From NCBI GenBank assembly GCA_910579015.1, contig CAJTRO010000034.1, positions 419 to 39,092 on the forward strand: a stretch of 38,674 nucleotides of DNA, read 5' to 3'. Below are positions 22,554 through 30,715 of the stretch, piece after piece. Source of the stretch: an uncultured Dorea sp. (GTDB lineage: Bacteria; Bacillota_A; Clostridia; Lachnospirales; Lachnospiraceae). The stretch's first letter is position 1; each line of letters starts with the position of its first letter. The position numbers and the translations under genes were made by a program. The notes under the pieces are model-generated. The model was not told the origin of the DNA, searched no databases, and saw only the letters and a list, made by a program, of their open reading frames with translations.

Positions 22554-23981
22554 ATGAATAAGAATATGTTATACCGCAGTATACCGAAGGTGGATGTACT
22601 GCTGGAAGATGAAGCAATACAGGAGCTGATCGGCCGTTACAGCAGGGATACGGTCATGGAAGCGATCCATATGGAGATGGATAAGCTGCGCAGGTTTATC
22701 GGAGAATGTGAGGAGGAAGAGGCTTGCAGGGCTCAGATTAAGCGGCTGGCTCCCAATATTGAGAGGACGGTCGCGGCTATGCATACGCCGAATATGTGTA
22801 TGGTGATCAACGGCACGGGCACGATCCTCCATACGAACCTTGGGCGGGCGCCGATCGGGCAGGAGCATATGAAGCGTCTGTCGGCGATCGCGACCGGATA
22901 TTCCAATCTGGAATACAATCTGGAAGCAGGACGAAGAGGAGAGAGATATTCTCATTTTGAGAAGCTGTTGTGCAAGCTTACGGGAGCCGAGGCCGCGATG
23001 GCGGTGAATAATAACGCGGCGGCCGTGATGCTGATCTTAAGCTCCCTCGCCAAAGGAGGCGAGGTGGTGGTGTCCCGCGGAGAGCTTGTGGAGATCGGCG
23101 GGAAGTTCAGGATCCCCGACGTGATGGAGCAAAGCGGCGCCGTTCTGGTTGAGGTGGGCACGACCAATAAGACGCATTATGATGATTATGAGAATGCGGT
23201 CACAGAGGAGACGAAGGCGCTTCTTAAGGTCCATACGAGCAATTACAGGATTGTGGGCTTTACACAGAGCGTGGGGATTGATGAGCTGATCCCCATTGCG
23301 AAGAAGCATAACATCCCTGTGATCGAGGATCTGGGAAGCGGTGTGCTGATCGACCTTAGCAGATACGGCATTACATACGAGCCCACCGTTCAGGAATCCA
23401 TAGCCAAGGGCGCGGACGTGGTGTGCTTCAGCGGGGACAAGCTGTTAGGCGGCCCTCAGGCAGGCATCATCATCGGCCGGAAGAAGTATATAGATATGAT
23501 GAAGAAGAACCAGCTGACGCGTGCGCTTCGGATTGATAAGTTTACGGCGGCGGCGCTTGAGATGGTATTGCAGGAATATTTATCTGAGGAGACGGCGGTC
23601 AGAAATATCCCGGTCCTTGGGATGATCACGAGATCTCTTGAGGATGTAGAGCAGGATGCCAAGGAGCTGTGCAGGCTTCTTAATGAGGAAGGACTGCCGG
23701 CAAGGATAGAACTGGCGCCTTGTGAATCGCAGATCGGCGGGGGTTCCCTCCCTCTTGAGAGGATACCTAGCATGGCTGCGGCTATCCACCCGGAGAAGAT
23801 CAGCGTGGCGGAATTAGAAGAACGTATGCGGCATCTTCCGGTCCCGGTAATCCCGAGGACGGTTAACGATACGGTCCTCTTGGATGTAAGGACCATAGAG
23901 CGCCGTTTTTTCAAGGTGATCGCAGAGCAGTTTACACAGCATAAGATACTGGAAGAGAGCAGTATTAAGAATAAACGCTAG
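22554..23981 (+). CDS. selA: L-seryl-tRNA(Sec) selenium transferase (selenocysteine synthase)
   Basis: The 475-residue PLP enzyme converts seryl-tRNA(Sec) to selenocysteyl-tRNA(Sec) using selenophosphate. The PLP-binding lysine is K296 in F-S-G-D-K-L-L-G-G-P-Q, matching E. coli K295. N-terminal helices (residues 1-90) bind the tRNA, followed by I-N-G-T-G-T-I-L-H-T-N-L-G-R-A. Full length for the family (about 460-470). It lies 24 bp after selD and 12 bp before selB in one operon. Two AAAGG stretches precede the ATG, one at 11 nt. Confidence 0.97.
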   Translation: MNKNMLYRSIPKVDVLLEDEAIQELIGRYSRDTVMEAIHMEMDKLRRFIGECEEEEACRAQIKRLAPNIERTVAAMHTPNMCMVINGTGTILHTNLGRAPIGQEHMKRLSAIATGYSNLEYNLEAGRRGERYSHFEKLLCKLTGAEAAMAVNNNAAAVMLILSSLAKGGEVVVSRGELVEIGGKFRIPDVMEQSGAVLVEVGTTNKTHYDDYENAVTEETKALLKVHTSNYRIVGFTQSVGIDELIPIAKKHNIPVIEDLGSGVLIDLSRYGITYEPTVQESIAKGADVVCFSGDKLLGGPQAGIIIGRKKYIDMMKKNQLTRALRIDKFTAAALEMVLQEYLSEETAVRNIPVLGMITRSLEDVEQDAKELCRLLNEEGLPARIELAPCESQIGGGSLPLERIPSMAAAIHPEKISVAELEERMRHLPVPVIPRTVNDTVLLDVRTIERRFFKVIAEQFTQHKILEESSIKNKR

Positions 23982-23993
23982 GAGTATGAGGAT

Positions 23994-25907
23994 ATGAAGA
24001 ACATCATCGTTGGAACGGCAGGCCATATTGATCACGGCAAGACGACGCTGATCAAGGCGCTGACGGGAAGGAATACGGACCGCTGGGAGGAGGAGCAGAG
24101 AAGAGGGATCACCATAGACCTGGGCTTTACTTATTTTGACCTGCCCTGCGGTGACCGCGTGGGCATCATTGATGTTCCGGGACATGAGAGATTTATCAAC
24201 AACATGGTTGCCGGGGTGGTGGGCATGGATCTGGTGCTTCTCGTTATCGCGGCGGATGAAGGGATCATGCCTCAGACGAAGGAGCATGTGGATATCCTGA
24301 GCCTGCTCGGGATTGAGAAGAGTATAATCGTTCTGAACAAGTGCGATCTGGTCGACGAGGAGTGGCTGGAGCTGGTGGAAGAGGAGGTTAAGGAAGAACT
24401 GGCCGGAACCTTTCTTGAACATGCGCCGGTTGTTAAGGTGTCGGCGGCGTCCGGCGAAGGTCTGGAAGCGCTGATCCATATGATAGAGAAGATGACCAGC
24501 GACGAGGTTGTCGCGAAGGATGTCAAGACCATTCCGAGACTTCCGGTTGACCGTGCATTTTCATTGTCAGGGTTCGGAACGATCATTACAGGAACGCTGG
24601 TGTCCGGGACCATTTCGAAGGAGGATACTTTGCAGATGTATCCGGTCGGAAAGGAGTGTAAGATCCGCAGTATCCAGGTGCACGGCCAGGACAGGGAAGA
24701 GTGCTATGCGGGACAGCGGGTGGCGGTCAATCTGTCCAATGTTAAGAAGAGAGAGATCAAGAGAGGCTGTGTGCTGGCGCCGAAGAACAGTATGAAGAAT
24801 ACGGATCTTCTGGATGTGAAGCTTAAGATCCTGGATTCGTCGGTGAGAATACTGACGAACCATATGCGCCTTCATTTCTTCACGGGGACCAGCGAGGTGC
24901 TGTGCCGTGCCGTTCTTCTCGACCAGGAGGAGATCGGGCCGGGAGAGAGCGGTTATGTACAGCTCAGGCTTGAGGAAGAGGTTGCCGTAAGGCGCGGGGA
25001 CAAGTTCGTGGTACGTTTCTACTCGCCGATGGAGACCATCGGAGGAGGCGTTGTGTTAGAGCCGAATCCGGGTGTGAAGCGGCGTTTCCAACAGGATGTG
25101 ATAGAAGAACTGAAAAGAAAGGAATCCGGCTCGACGGCGGATGTGATCGAGATGCATGTCAGAGGGCACGGGGATACACTGATCACGCTGGCGGAGCTGG
25201 CGAAGCTTACGGCGCTTTCACCGGACGAGGTGGCAGAAGACGTAAAGACGCTTGAGAGCCAGGGGCTGGTGTTTGTATTTTCCATGCGCAAGGATACCTT
25301 CGTGTGGCATTCGGACAGCAGAAGGGCGGCGGAGCAGACGTTAGAACATACACTGAGAGCATATGAGGAGAAGTACCCATACCGGTATGGCATGAAGAAG
25401 GCGGAGGTACAGGCGGCCTATTTCAAGAAGATCAAGCCGAACGTATTCGATAAGATCCTTGAGATGCTGATTGAAGCCGGATGCCTGAGGCGTGTGGATG
25501 AATTTCTGTGCACGCCGGGATTTGAAGTGAGGAAAGACGGAGTTTATGACAGAGTATCGGGAGTACTTCTGGATTCTTTCAGGAAGGCAAAGTATGACTT
25601 TGTGCGGTATTCTGAGATTGCATTCGGCGGGGCGGATAAGGCGGCCGCGGATGATATCCTGAATATCCTTCTGGAGGAACAAAAGATTGTGAAGGTTACG
25701 GACGATATGTACACTCTGAGTGAATATATGGAACACGCGGTGGATGTGATCCGTAAGAAGCTTGAGGAAGATCCGCTGATCACGATCGCACAGGTCAGAG
25801 ATTTGTTTGAGACCAGCAGAAAGAGTGCGAAACCGATACTTGAATATATGGACAGTATTAAGGTAACCAAGAAAATGGGAGCAGAGAGTGAAAGGGTTGC
25901 GTACTAA
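23994..25907 (+). CDS. selB: Selenocysteine-specific elongation factor
   Basis: The 637-residue GTPase carries Sec-tRNA(Sec) to the ribosome and reads the SECIS hairpin. G1 is G-T-A-G-H-I-D-H-G-K-T-T at the N-terminus, G3 D-V-P-G-H-E-R-F, and G4 N-K-C-D; EF-Tu-like barrels follow. The last roughly 250 residues contain winged-helix repeats, the RNA-binding part (for example L-A-E-L-A-K-L-T-A-L and Y-D-F-V-R-Y-S-E-I-A-F). Length fits (E. coli 614). Its stop codon TAA shares one base with the LysR start (TAATG), so the two are translationally coupled. Confidence 0.97.
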   Translation: MKNIIVGTAGHIDHGKTTLIKALTGRNTDRWEEEQRRGITIDLGFTYFDLPCGDRVGIIDVPGHERFINNMVAGVVGMDLVLLVIAADEGIMPQTKEHVDILSLLGIEKSIIVLNKCDLVDEEWLELVEEEVKEELAGTFLEHAPVVKVSAASGEGLEALIHMIEKMTSDEVVAKDVKTIPRLPVDRAFSLSGFGTIITGTLVSGTISKEDTLQMYPVGKECKIRSIQVHGQDREECYAGQRVAVNLSNVKKREIKRGCVLAPKNSMKNTDLLDVKLKILDSSVRILTNHMRLHFFTGTSEVLCRAVLLDQEEIGPGESGYVQLRLEEEVAVRRGDKFVVRFYSPMETIGGGVVLEPNPGVKRRFQQDVIEELKRKESGSTADVIEMHVRGHGDTLITLAELAKLTALSPDEVAEDVKTLESQGLVFVFSMRKDTFVWHSDSRRAAEQTLEHTLRAYEEKYPYRYGMKKAEVQAAYFKKIKPNVFDKILEMLIEAGCLRRVDEFLCTPGFEVRKDGVYDRVSGVLLDSFRKAKYDFVRYSEIAFGGADKAAADDILNILLEEQKIVKVTDDMYTLSEYMEHAVDVIRKKLEEDPLITIAQVRDLFETSRKSAKPILEYMDSIKVTKKMGAESERVAY

Positions 25908-26824
25908 TGAATCTGAAACAATTAGAAGCCTTCGTCCAGGTGTCGGAGAGCGGGAGCTTTTCGCGGGCGGCGAAGGAATTGTACCTGACACAGCCGACGA
26001 TCAGCGCGCATATTGCTTCTCTTGAGAAGGAATTGAGCGTAAGATTATTTGTCAGAAATACGAAGGAAGTCGGTCTGTCTGATGACGGGAAGGAGCTTTA
26101 TAAGTATGCCAGACAGATCGTAGACCTTGAGAAGAAGATAGAAGAGCGTTTCTGTGCAAAGGATACGGGGGAGAAGCGGTGCATCACCATTGCGGCGTCC
26201 ACGATCCCGGCACAGTATCTTCTGCCGAAGGTGCTGATTCGTTTTAATGAGAAATATCCGGACGAGCAGATCAAGATCATTGAGACGGACAGCACGAAGG
26301 TCGTGACACAGATCATAGACCATATGGCGGATGTGGGCTTTACGGGGACGGTGCTTGAGAAGAAGCACTGTAAGTATATCCCGTTTTATAAGGACGAGCT
26401 GGTGATCGTCACGCCGAATACGGAGAGATACCAGAGACTTAAGAAGGAACAGCCGGAGAATATCCACTGGCTTCTTGGGGAGCATGTGATCATGAGAGAG
26501 GAAGGCTCCGGCACGCGCAAGGAAGCGAGGAAACAGCTTAAGCGGGCGGGCATCAATCCTGCGGAGCTTGACATTATAGCAAGCATCGAGAATCAGGAGA
26601 CGATCAAGAAGTCTGTCCGGCAGGGAATGGGGGTTTCGATCTTGTCCCGTCTTGCCACAAAGGATGAGACGAGAGACGGATATATACTTGCATTTCCTAT
26701 TCCAAAGTCTGATAACGGGAGGGATATTAATCTGGTGTATAACAAGAATTACCAGTTATCCAGCTCGGCGGAACGTTTTATAAAGATTGTGAAAGAGGTT
26801 TATCAGATCAAGAGAAGTCTGTAA
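25907..26824 (+). CDS. LysR-family regulator associated with selenium metabolism
   Basis: The 305-residue protein has the N-terminal LysR winged helix-turn-helix (L-E-A-F-V-Q-V-S-E-S-G-S-F-S-R-A-A-K, then L-T-Q-P-T-I-S-A-H-I) and a two-lobed effector domain that begins at about residue 88 (I-T-I-A-A-S-T-I-P-A-Q). The overlap with selB and the downstream desulfurase/transporter genes point to control of selenium acquisition. Repeats in the intergenic region before the desulfurase gene look like LysR sites (T-N11-A dyads). The ligand is unknown; a sulfur or selenium compound is a reasonable guess. Confidence 0.92.
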   Translation: MNLKQLEAFVQVSESGSFSRAAKELYLTQPTISAHIASLEKELSVRLFVRNTKEVGLSDDGKELYKYARQIVDLEKKIEERFCAKDTGEKRCITIAASTIPAQYLLPKVLIRFNEKYPDEQIKIIETDSTKVVTQIIDHMADVGFTGTVLEKKHCKYIPFYKDELVIVTPNTERYQRLKKEQPENIHWLLGEHVIMREEGSGTRKEARKQLKRAGINPAELDIIASIENQETIKKSVRQGMGVSILSRLATKDETRDGYILAFPIPKSDNGRDINLVYNKNYQLSSSAERFIKIVKEVYQIKRSL

Positions 26825-26838
26825 ATGGAAGGATTGTA

Positions 26839-26912
26839 TATAGAAGATTTCTATAAGTGAATGGTTTTATTACAGAATTCTATTAGACGGAATGGACAAA
26901 TCGGAATATACT
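26839..26912 (+). promoter_or_regulatory. LysR operator repeats and promoter of the desulfurase-yedE operon
   Basis: TATAGAA-GAT-TTCTATA (26839-26855) is a perfect dyad. TTCTATAAGTGAATGG (26849-26864) and TTCTATTAGACGGAATGG (26878-26895) are related direct repeats; the second contains ATTC-N9-GAAT, a T-N11-A site. It overlaps a promoter: TAGACG (26884-26889), 17 bp, TATACT (26907-26912). Confidence 0.5.
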
Positions 26913-26923
26913 AGACGTAAGGA

Positions 26924-26957
26924 ACGGTCCCGGGACAGCTTGCTCCGGGATCGTTTT
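26924..26957 (+). terminator. Hairpin with T-run directly before the desulfurase gene
   Basis: ACGGTCCCGGGA pairs with TCCGGGATCGT (one bulge, wobble) around an 8-nt loop, then TTTT. Only 28 nt separate it from the next start codon, so no promoter fits in between. It is either the LysR gene terminator read through, or an attenuator / 5' stabilising hairpin of the downstream mRNA. Confidence 0.6.
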
Positions 26958-26985
26958 AGTTGGGGAAGGAAAGGAAGGAAAGAAG

Positions 26986-28128
26986 ATGATTTATCTGGAT
27001 AATGCGGCGACGACAATGCGTAAGCCGCAGGAGGTGATTGATGCGGTAGTGGCGGCGATGAGTTCCATGGGGAATGCCGGAAGGGGAGTGAACGATGCTT
27101 CGCTTAGCGCATCTCGTATTATCTATGATACGAGAGAGCGGATATGCCGGATGGTTAACGGTACGGATCCCAGACAGGTGGTGTTCACCTGTAATTCGAC
27201 GGAAAGCCTGAATATAGCGATCCGGGGCCTGCTTGCTCCGGGAGACCATGTGATCACTACGATGCTGGAGCATAATTCGGTGCTGCGTCCGCTCTATGAT
27301 CTGGAGACGAAAGGGACAAGCCTTACGATCGTGAAGAGTGACAGGAAGGGTAATTTTGATATAGAAGACATTAAGAATGCGGTCAGGCCAAAGACGAAGA
27401 TGATCGTATGTACGAACGGCTCGAACCTGACGGGGAATTATGTGGATCCCAGACCGATCGGCGAGTTTGCAAGGGAGAGAGGGATATTGTTCGTGGTGGA
27501 CGCTTCGCAGACGGCGGGTGTATTTCCGATTGATGTGCAGGAGATGAAGATAGATGTCCTGTGCTTTACCGGGCATAAAGGTCTGCTGGGGCCTCAGGGG
27601 ACGGGCGGAATGTATGTGAGAGAGGGAGTGGCCATCCATCCGCTGAAGGCCGGGGGAACCGGTGTGCAGACATACAGCAGAACCCAGCCAGTGCAGATGC
27701 CGACTGCGCTGGAGGCGGGAACTCTGAACGGTCACGGGATCGCGGGGCTTCATGCCGCTCTTTTATATCTCGAAGAGTATGGGATTGATGCGGTCCGTGC
27801 GAAGGAACAGAAGCTGATGCGGCGTTTCTACGAGGGAGTTAGGGACATCGAGAATGTGACGGTATACGGGGATTTCAGCGTGAAAGAGCGATGCGCGGTC
27901 GTGACGCTGAATATCGGTGATTATGATTCTTCGGAAGTGAGTGATGCACTTCTTACAGAATATGGTATTTCTACAAGAGCGGGAGGGCATTGTGCACCGC
28001 TTATGCATGAAGCGCTCGGGACGGTAGAGCAAGGGGCTGTAAGATTCAGCTTTTCACATTATAACACGGAAGAAGAAGTGGACGCCGCCATAAAGGCCGT
28101 CCGGGAACTTGCTAAAGAGGAGGAATAA
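26986..28128 (+). CDS. Cysteine desulfurase-like / selenocysteine lyase-like PLP enzyme
   Basis: The 380-residue class V aminotransferase-fold enzyme has the PLP lysine K198 in C-F-T-G-H-K-G-L-L-G and the mobile catalytic cysteine C336 in R-A-G-G-H-C-A-P-L. It also shows Y-L-D-N-A-A-T-T at the N-terminus and the T-C-N-S-T-E-S-L-N cofactor loop. It releases S or Se from cysteine or selenocysteine as an enzyme-bound persulfide/perselenide. It belongs to the group of desulfurases found next to selD and yedE rather than IscS/NifS of Fe-S clusters. Its place in the selenium island and a GGAGG-type start 2 bp before yedE suggest selenium supply to SelD. Confidence 0.88.
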   Translation: MIYLDNAATTMRKPQEVIDAVVAAMSSMGNAGRGVNDASLSASRIIYDTRERICRMVNGTDPRQVVFTCNSTESLNIAIRGLLAPGDHVITTMLEHNSVLRPLYDLETKGTSLTIVKSDRKGNFDIEDIKNAVRPKTKMIVCTNGSNLTGNYVDPRPIGEFARERGILFVVDASQTAGVFPIDVQEMKIDVLCFTGHKGLLGPQGTGGMYVREGVAIHPLKAGGTGVQTYSRTQPVQMPTALEAGTLNGHGIAGLHAALLYLEEYGIDAVRAKEQKLMRRFYEGVRDIENVTVYGDFSVKERCAVVTLNIGDYDSSEVSDALLTEYGISTRAGGHCAPLMHEALGTVEQGAVRFSFSHYNTEEEVDAAIKAVRELAKEEE

Positions 28129-28130
28129 TA

Positions 28131-29228
28131 ATGAATTTATCAGATTCAAAGAAGAAACTGGCGCTTGCCGGTGTGATCTGCGGACTTGTAGCGGCATGTC
28201 TTGCATTTTTGGGTAATCCTGCGAATATGGCGTTCTGTATCGCATGTTTTATCCGTGATACGGCGGGCGCACTGGGAATGCATCAGGCAGAGGTGGTACA
28301 GTATGCAAGACCGGAGATTATCGGGTTGGTGCTTGGGGCATTTATTATCTCTGTTGTAACAAAAGAGTATCGTTCTACGGGAGGATCGTCTCCGATGGTC
28401 CGTTTTGTCCTGGGGATGATCATTGTGATCGGATCCCTTGTATTCCTGGGATGTCCGCTGCGTATGATCATCCGAATGTCTGCCGGAGACCTGAATGCAT
28501 GGGTTGCATTGATTGGATTTATCCTTGGAGTGGGAACAGGGGTATTTGCCCTGAGAAAAGGGTTCAGTCTTGGAAGAGCACATGCTGTGAATAAAGTGGG
28601 CGGAACCATGCTTCCGGTAATGATGGCGGGGATTCTTATCATGGCGCTGGTTCCGTCGCTGCTTAAGGCGAGCGAGGCCGGCCCGGGAAGTATGCACGCA
28701 CCGATCGCCGCGTCACTGGCGGGCGGACTGATATTCGGAGCTGTTGCCCAGAAGTCAAGAATGTGCTTTGCGGGAAGTATCAGGGACGTTATCCTGATGA
28801 AGAACTTCGATCTGTTCAGCGTGATCGCGGGATTGTTTGTGGTAATGCTGGTGTTCAATGTTGCAACGAACCGTTTTGTTCTCGGCTTTGATACCCCGGG
28901 GATTATCGCGCATTCCGATCATCTGTGGAATATCCTTGGCATGTATACCGTTGGTTTTGCGGCAACACTTGCAGGAGGATGTCCCCTTCGTCAGCTGATC
29001 CTTGCAGGGCAGGGCTCGTCAGATTCGGCTGTAACGGTTATGGGAATGTTTGTGGGAGCGGCGCTCAGCCATACGCTTGGCCTTGCGGCGAGCGGGACGG
29101 CTGTGAATGCAGAAACACAGGAGATCGTGGCAGGAGCCGTACCGCCCCATGGCAAGGCGGCATGTATCATCTGCATTATCGTGTGCTTTGTGATTGCATT
29201 TACCAGCAAGAGAGATGAAGTAAAATAA
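28131..29228 (+). CDS. yedE: YedE-type putative selenium transporter
   Basis: The 365-residue integral membrane protein has about ten helices and belongs to the YeeE/YedE family. Conserved cysteine motifs are present in both halves: F-C-I-A-C-F-I-R-D, F-L-G-C-P-L-R-M, R-M-C-F-A-G-S-I-R-D and G-G-C-P-L-R-Q-L. In the related thiosulfate channel these cysteines guide the substrate. The copy next to SelD/YedF genes is thought to import a selenium compound; this has not been shown biochemically as far as I know. It starts 2 bp after the desulfurase stop (GAGGAGG upstream) and is followed by the TusA-like gene. Confidence 0.9.
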   Translation: MNLSDSKKKLALAGVICGLVAACLAFLGNPANMAFCIACFIRDTAGALGMHQAEVVQYARPEIIGLVLGAFIISVVTKEYRSTGGSSPMVRFVLGMIIVIGSLVFLGCPLRMIIRMSAGDLNAWVALIGFILGVGTGVFALRKGFSLGRAHAVNKVGGTMLPVMMAGILIMALVPSLLKASEAGPGSMHAPIAASLAGGLIFGAVAQKSRMCFAGSIRDVILMKNFDLFSVIAGLFVVMLVFNVATNRFVLGFDTPGIIAHSDHLWNILGMYTVGFAATLAGGCPLRQLILAGQGSSDSAVTVMGMFVGAALSHTLGLAASGTAVNAETQEIVAGAVPPHGKAACIICIIVCFVIAFTSKRDEVK

Positions 29229-29284
29229 AATTAAAGATTGCAATTAGGTACGATACATAGTATTCTGAGAAAGAAGGTAATAAT

Positions 29285-29488
29285 ATGAAGGAAGTAGATG
29301 CAAGAGGTCTTTCTTGTCCGGAGCCGTTGATGCTTACTGCGGAGGCGCTTAAAGGTGCGTCGGGAGCAGTCAGGATCCTGGTAACGGAGCCTCATCAGAA
29401 GATGAATGTTGAGAAGTATGCCAGAGATCATGGTAAGAAATCAACTGCCAGTGAGAAAGACGGATATTTTGAAGTGGTGATTGAGTAG
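29285..29488 (+). CDS. TusA/SirA-family sulfur (selenium) carrier
   Basis: The 67-residue protein is a minimal TusA-fold carrier with the signature G-L-S-C-P-E-P-L near the N-terminus; C11 would carry a persulfide or perselenide. It lies between yedE and the DUF3343 gene. YeeE/YedE-type transporters commonly pair with a TusA-like partner that accepts the imported atom at the membrane, which fits this position. It is shorter than E. coli TusA (81) and resembles the N-terminal domain of YedF (20653), so the island has two such carriers. Confidence 0.9.
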   Translation: MKEVDARGLSCPEPLMLTAEALKGASGAVRILVTEPHQKMNVEKYARDHGKKSTASEKDGYFEVVIE

Positions 29489-29490
29489 AT

Positions 29491-29727
29491 ATGAGAAAGA
29501 AAGAATTAAGATTAGTTGTAACATTCCACACGACTGCCGATGCGATGGCGATGGAGAAAGCCTGTAAGGAATATCAGGTTCCCGGGCGCATCATCCCTGT
29601 TCCGAGAGCGATCTCGGCAGGGTGCGGGCTGTCGTGGTGCGCATCCCTTGAGGACAGGGAGCAGATAACTGACATGATGCGCAAGGCCGGGATCGAGGAA
29701 GAAGCGATGCATGAGTGCATGGTGTAA
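29491..29727 (+). CDS. DUF3343 protein (putative Se/S carrier-like)
   Basis: The 78-residue soluble protein matches the small DUF3343 family: an N-terminal beta strand L-R-L-V-V-T-F-H-T-T, then P-G-R-I-I-P-V-P-R, and the conserved S-A-G-C-G-L-S-W-C with C45 and C50. The family is often annotated as a Se/S carrier protein-like domain and clusters with selenium genes. It starts 2 nt after the TusA-like gene stop, so the two are co-translated. A redox or chalcogen-handling role via the Cys pair is inferred. Confidence 0.85.
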   Translation: MRKKELRLVVTFHTTADAMAMEKACKEYQVPGRIIPVPRAISAGCGLSWCASLEDREQITDMMRKAGIEEEAMHECMV

Positions 29728-29808
29728 GCCGTATAGAAGGCTTCCTGCGCACATGCGGCTGTTTTCCCGGACAAGTATTACAACTGCACAGGTAAAAGTG
29801 CAAAATAA

Positions 29809-29845
29809 AAAGACAGGTAAGCTGCCCGGCAACATACCTGTCTTT
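29809..29845. terminator. Bidirectional terminator between the selenium island and TetR
   Basis: AAAGACAGGTA (29809-29819) and TACCTGTCTTT (29835-29845) form a perfect 11-bp stem. On the minus strand it is followed by TTATTTTGC, giving a good U-tract for the TetR transcript. Confidence 0.85.
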
Positions 29846-29865
29846 CAAGGTGTAACATCCATAAC

Positions 29866-30453
29866 CTATACTCCTTTAACAAACATGTCTAACACATGCG
29901 GCAGCAGTCTGTCGCTGTGCTTCGTAAGTGAAAACTTTCCCTTGAAGAGCGCCCAGTCATAGAGCAATGCCCGTTCATACATGGCATAGATGTTCATTAA
30001 TTCTTCGGTTGAGCTGGTATTGTTGAAATCTCCGCTCTCCAGTGCGTCATTGATAATCTCAGAAACCCATCTGAAATAGAACCTCTTGTTATCAGACAGC
30101 GACTTCTTATCCTTGGTAGTAAGCTGTGAAGAATAGAGGAATGCAAGAAGGTGGATATCCACACTGGTCTCGATCATGTGAAACAACTCATGGTTCAGAA
30201 AGAGCAGTTTATCATATGGACACATATCGGGATCGATGGTTGCGGCCAGTTCTTCGTACTTCTGGTCGAACAGGTCGGAGAGTGAATTCAGAAGAGCTTC
30301 CTTCCCCTTAAAATAATGATAGAACGTTCCCTTAGATGTCTTTGACGCTGCAATAATATCTTCCACGGTAGTGTTGTCATATCCATTCTTGTAAAACAGA
30401 TTCCATGCGGCCTTAATGATACGGCTCTTTGTTGATCGCCTTTTACGTGGCAT
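29866..30453 (-). CDS. TetR/AcrR-family transcriptional regulator
   Basis: The 195-residue protein has an N-terminal TetR helix-turn-helix: R-I-I-K-A-A-W-N-L-F, T-V-E-D-I-I-A-A-S, and the recognition helix S-K-G-T-F-Y-H-Y-F. The C-terminal all-helical ligand domain is typical in size. The start at 30453 lies 9 nt after AAAGGG; two upstream ATGs overlap that site. An imperfect palindrome just upstream is a possible autoregulatory operator. Its target is unclear: the neighbours are the selenium island (convergent) and prdF (same strand, upstream), so a role in proline or selenium control is possible but unproven. Confidence 0.88.
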   Translation of the reverse strand: MPRKRRSTKSRIIKAAWNLFYKNGYDNTTVEDIIAASKTSKGTFYHYFKGKEALLNSLSDLFDQKYEELAATIDPDMCPYDKLLFLNHELFHMIETSVDIHLLAFLYSSQLTTKDKKSLSDNKRFYFRWVSEIINDALESGDFNNTSSTEELMNIYAMYERALLYDWALFKGKFSLTKHSDRLLPHVLDMFVKGV

Positions 30454-30478
30454 TAGCATCATCCCTTTCGTTCTGACA

Positions 30479-30505
30479 TAACGTTCATAAAAACATGAAG
30501 TTATA
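30479..30505. promoter_or_regulatory. TetR operator candidate
   Basis: ATAACGTTCAT and ATGAAGTTAT form an imperfect palindrome of about 27 bp, 26 bp upstream of the TetR start. TetR proteins commonly bind such a site near their own gene. Confidence 0.4.
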
Positions 30506-30549
30506 AGAATAGAAGCGGATTATCCCCCTTAACCCGCTTCTATTCTTAT
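30503..30549 (-). terminator. 16-bp perfect inverted repeat, terminator of prdF
   Basis: ATAAGAATAGAAGCGG (30503-30518) and CCGCTTCTATTCTTAT (30534-30549) pair perfectly around a 15-nt loop. It lies about 165 nt after the prdF stop and before the TetR start. No long U-tract follows directly. Confidence 0.55.
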
Positions 30550-30715
30550 TGAGTATAACATAAATCTGCATAAAATGTAAAGAATATACTCAAAATCTTA
30601 TATAATTACTTGTTTTCGCATAAATGTTTCTCGTAATCTGCATGAAAATCCTGATTACGGCGAATAATAACTTATCATGCGGACGACAGCCTCGTCCTTG
30701 GATATTCCTCAACAA
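30550..30715. other. AT-rich spacer after prdF with repeated AATCTGCAT words
   Basis: No gene is seen. AATCTGCATAAAAT (30563-30576) and AATCTGCATGAAAAT (30635-30649) are near-copies 72 bp apart, with CGCATAAATG between them. They could be regulator sites for the TetR promoter. Confidence 0.35.

Noticed and set aside
27000..28100. Housekeeping IscS role for the desulfurase
   Set aside because: No iscU, nifU or tRNA-thiolation gene is adjacent; the motif set and the neighbours point to selenium metabolism, although a dual role cannot be excluded.
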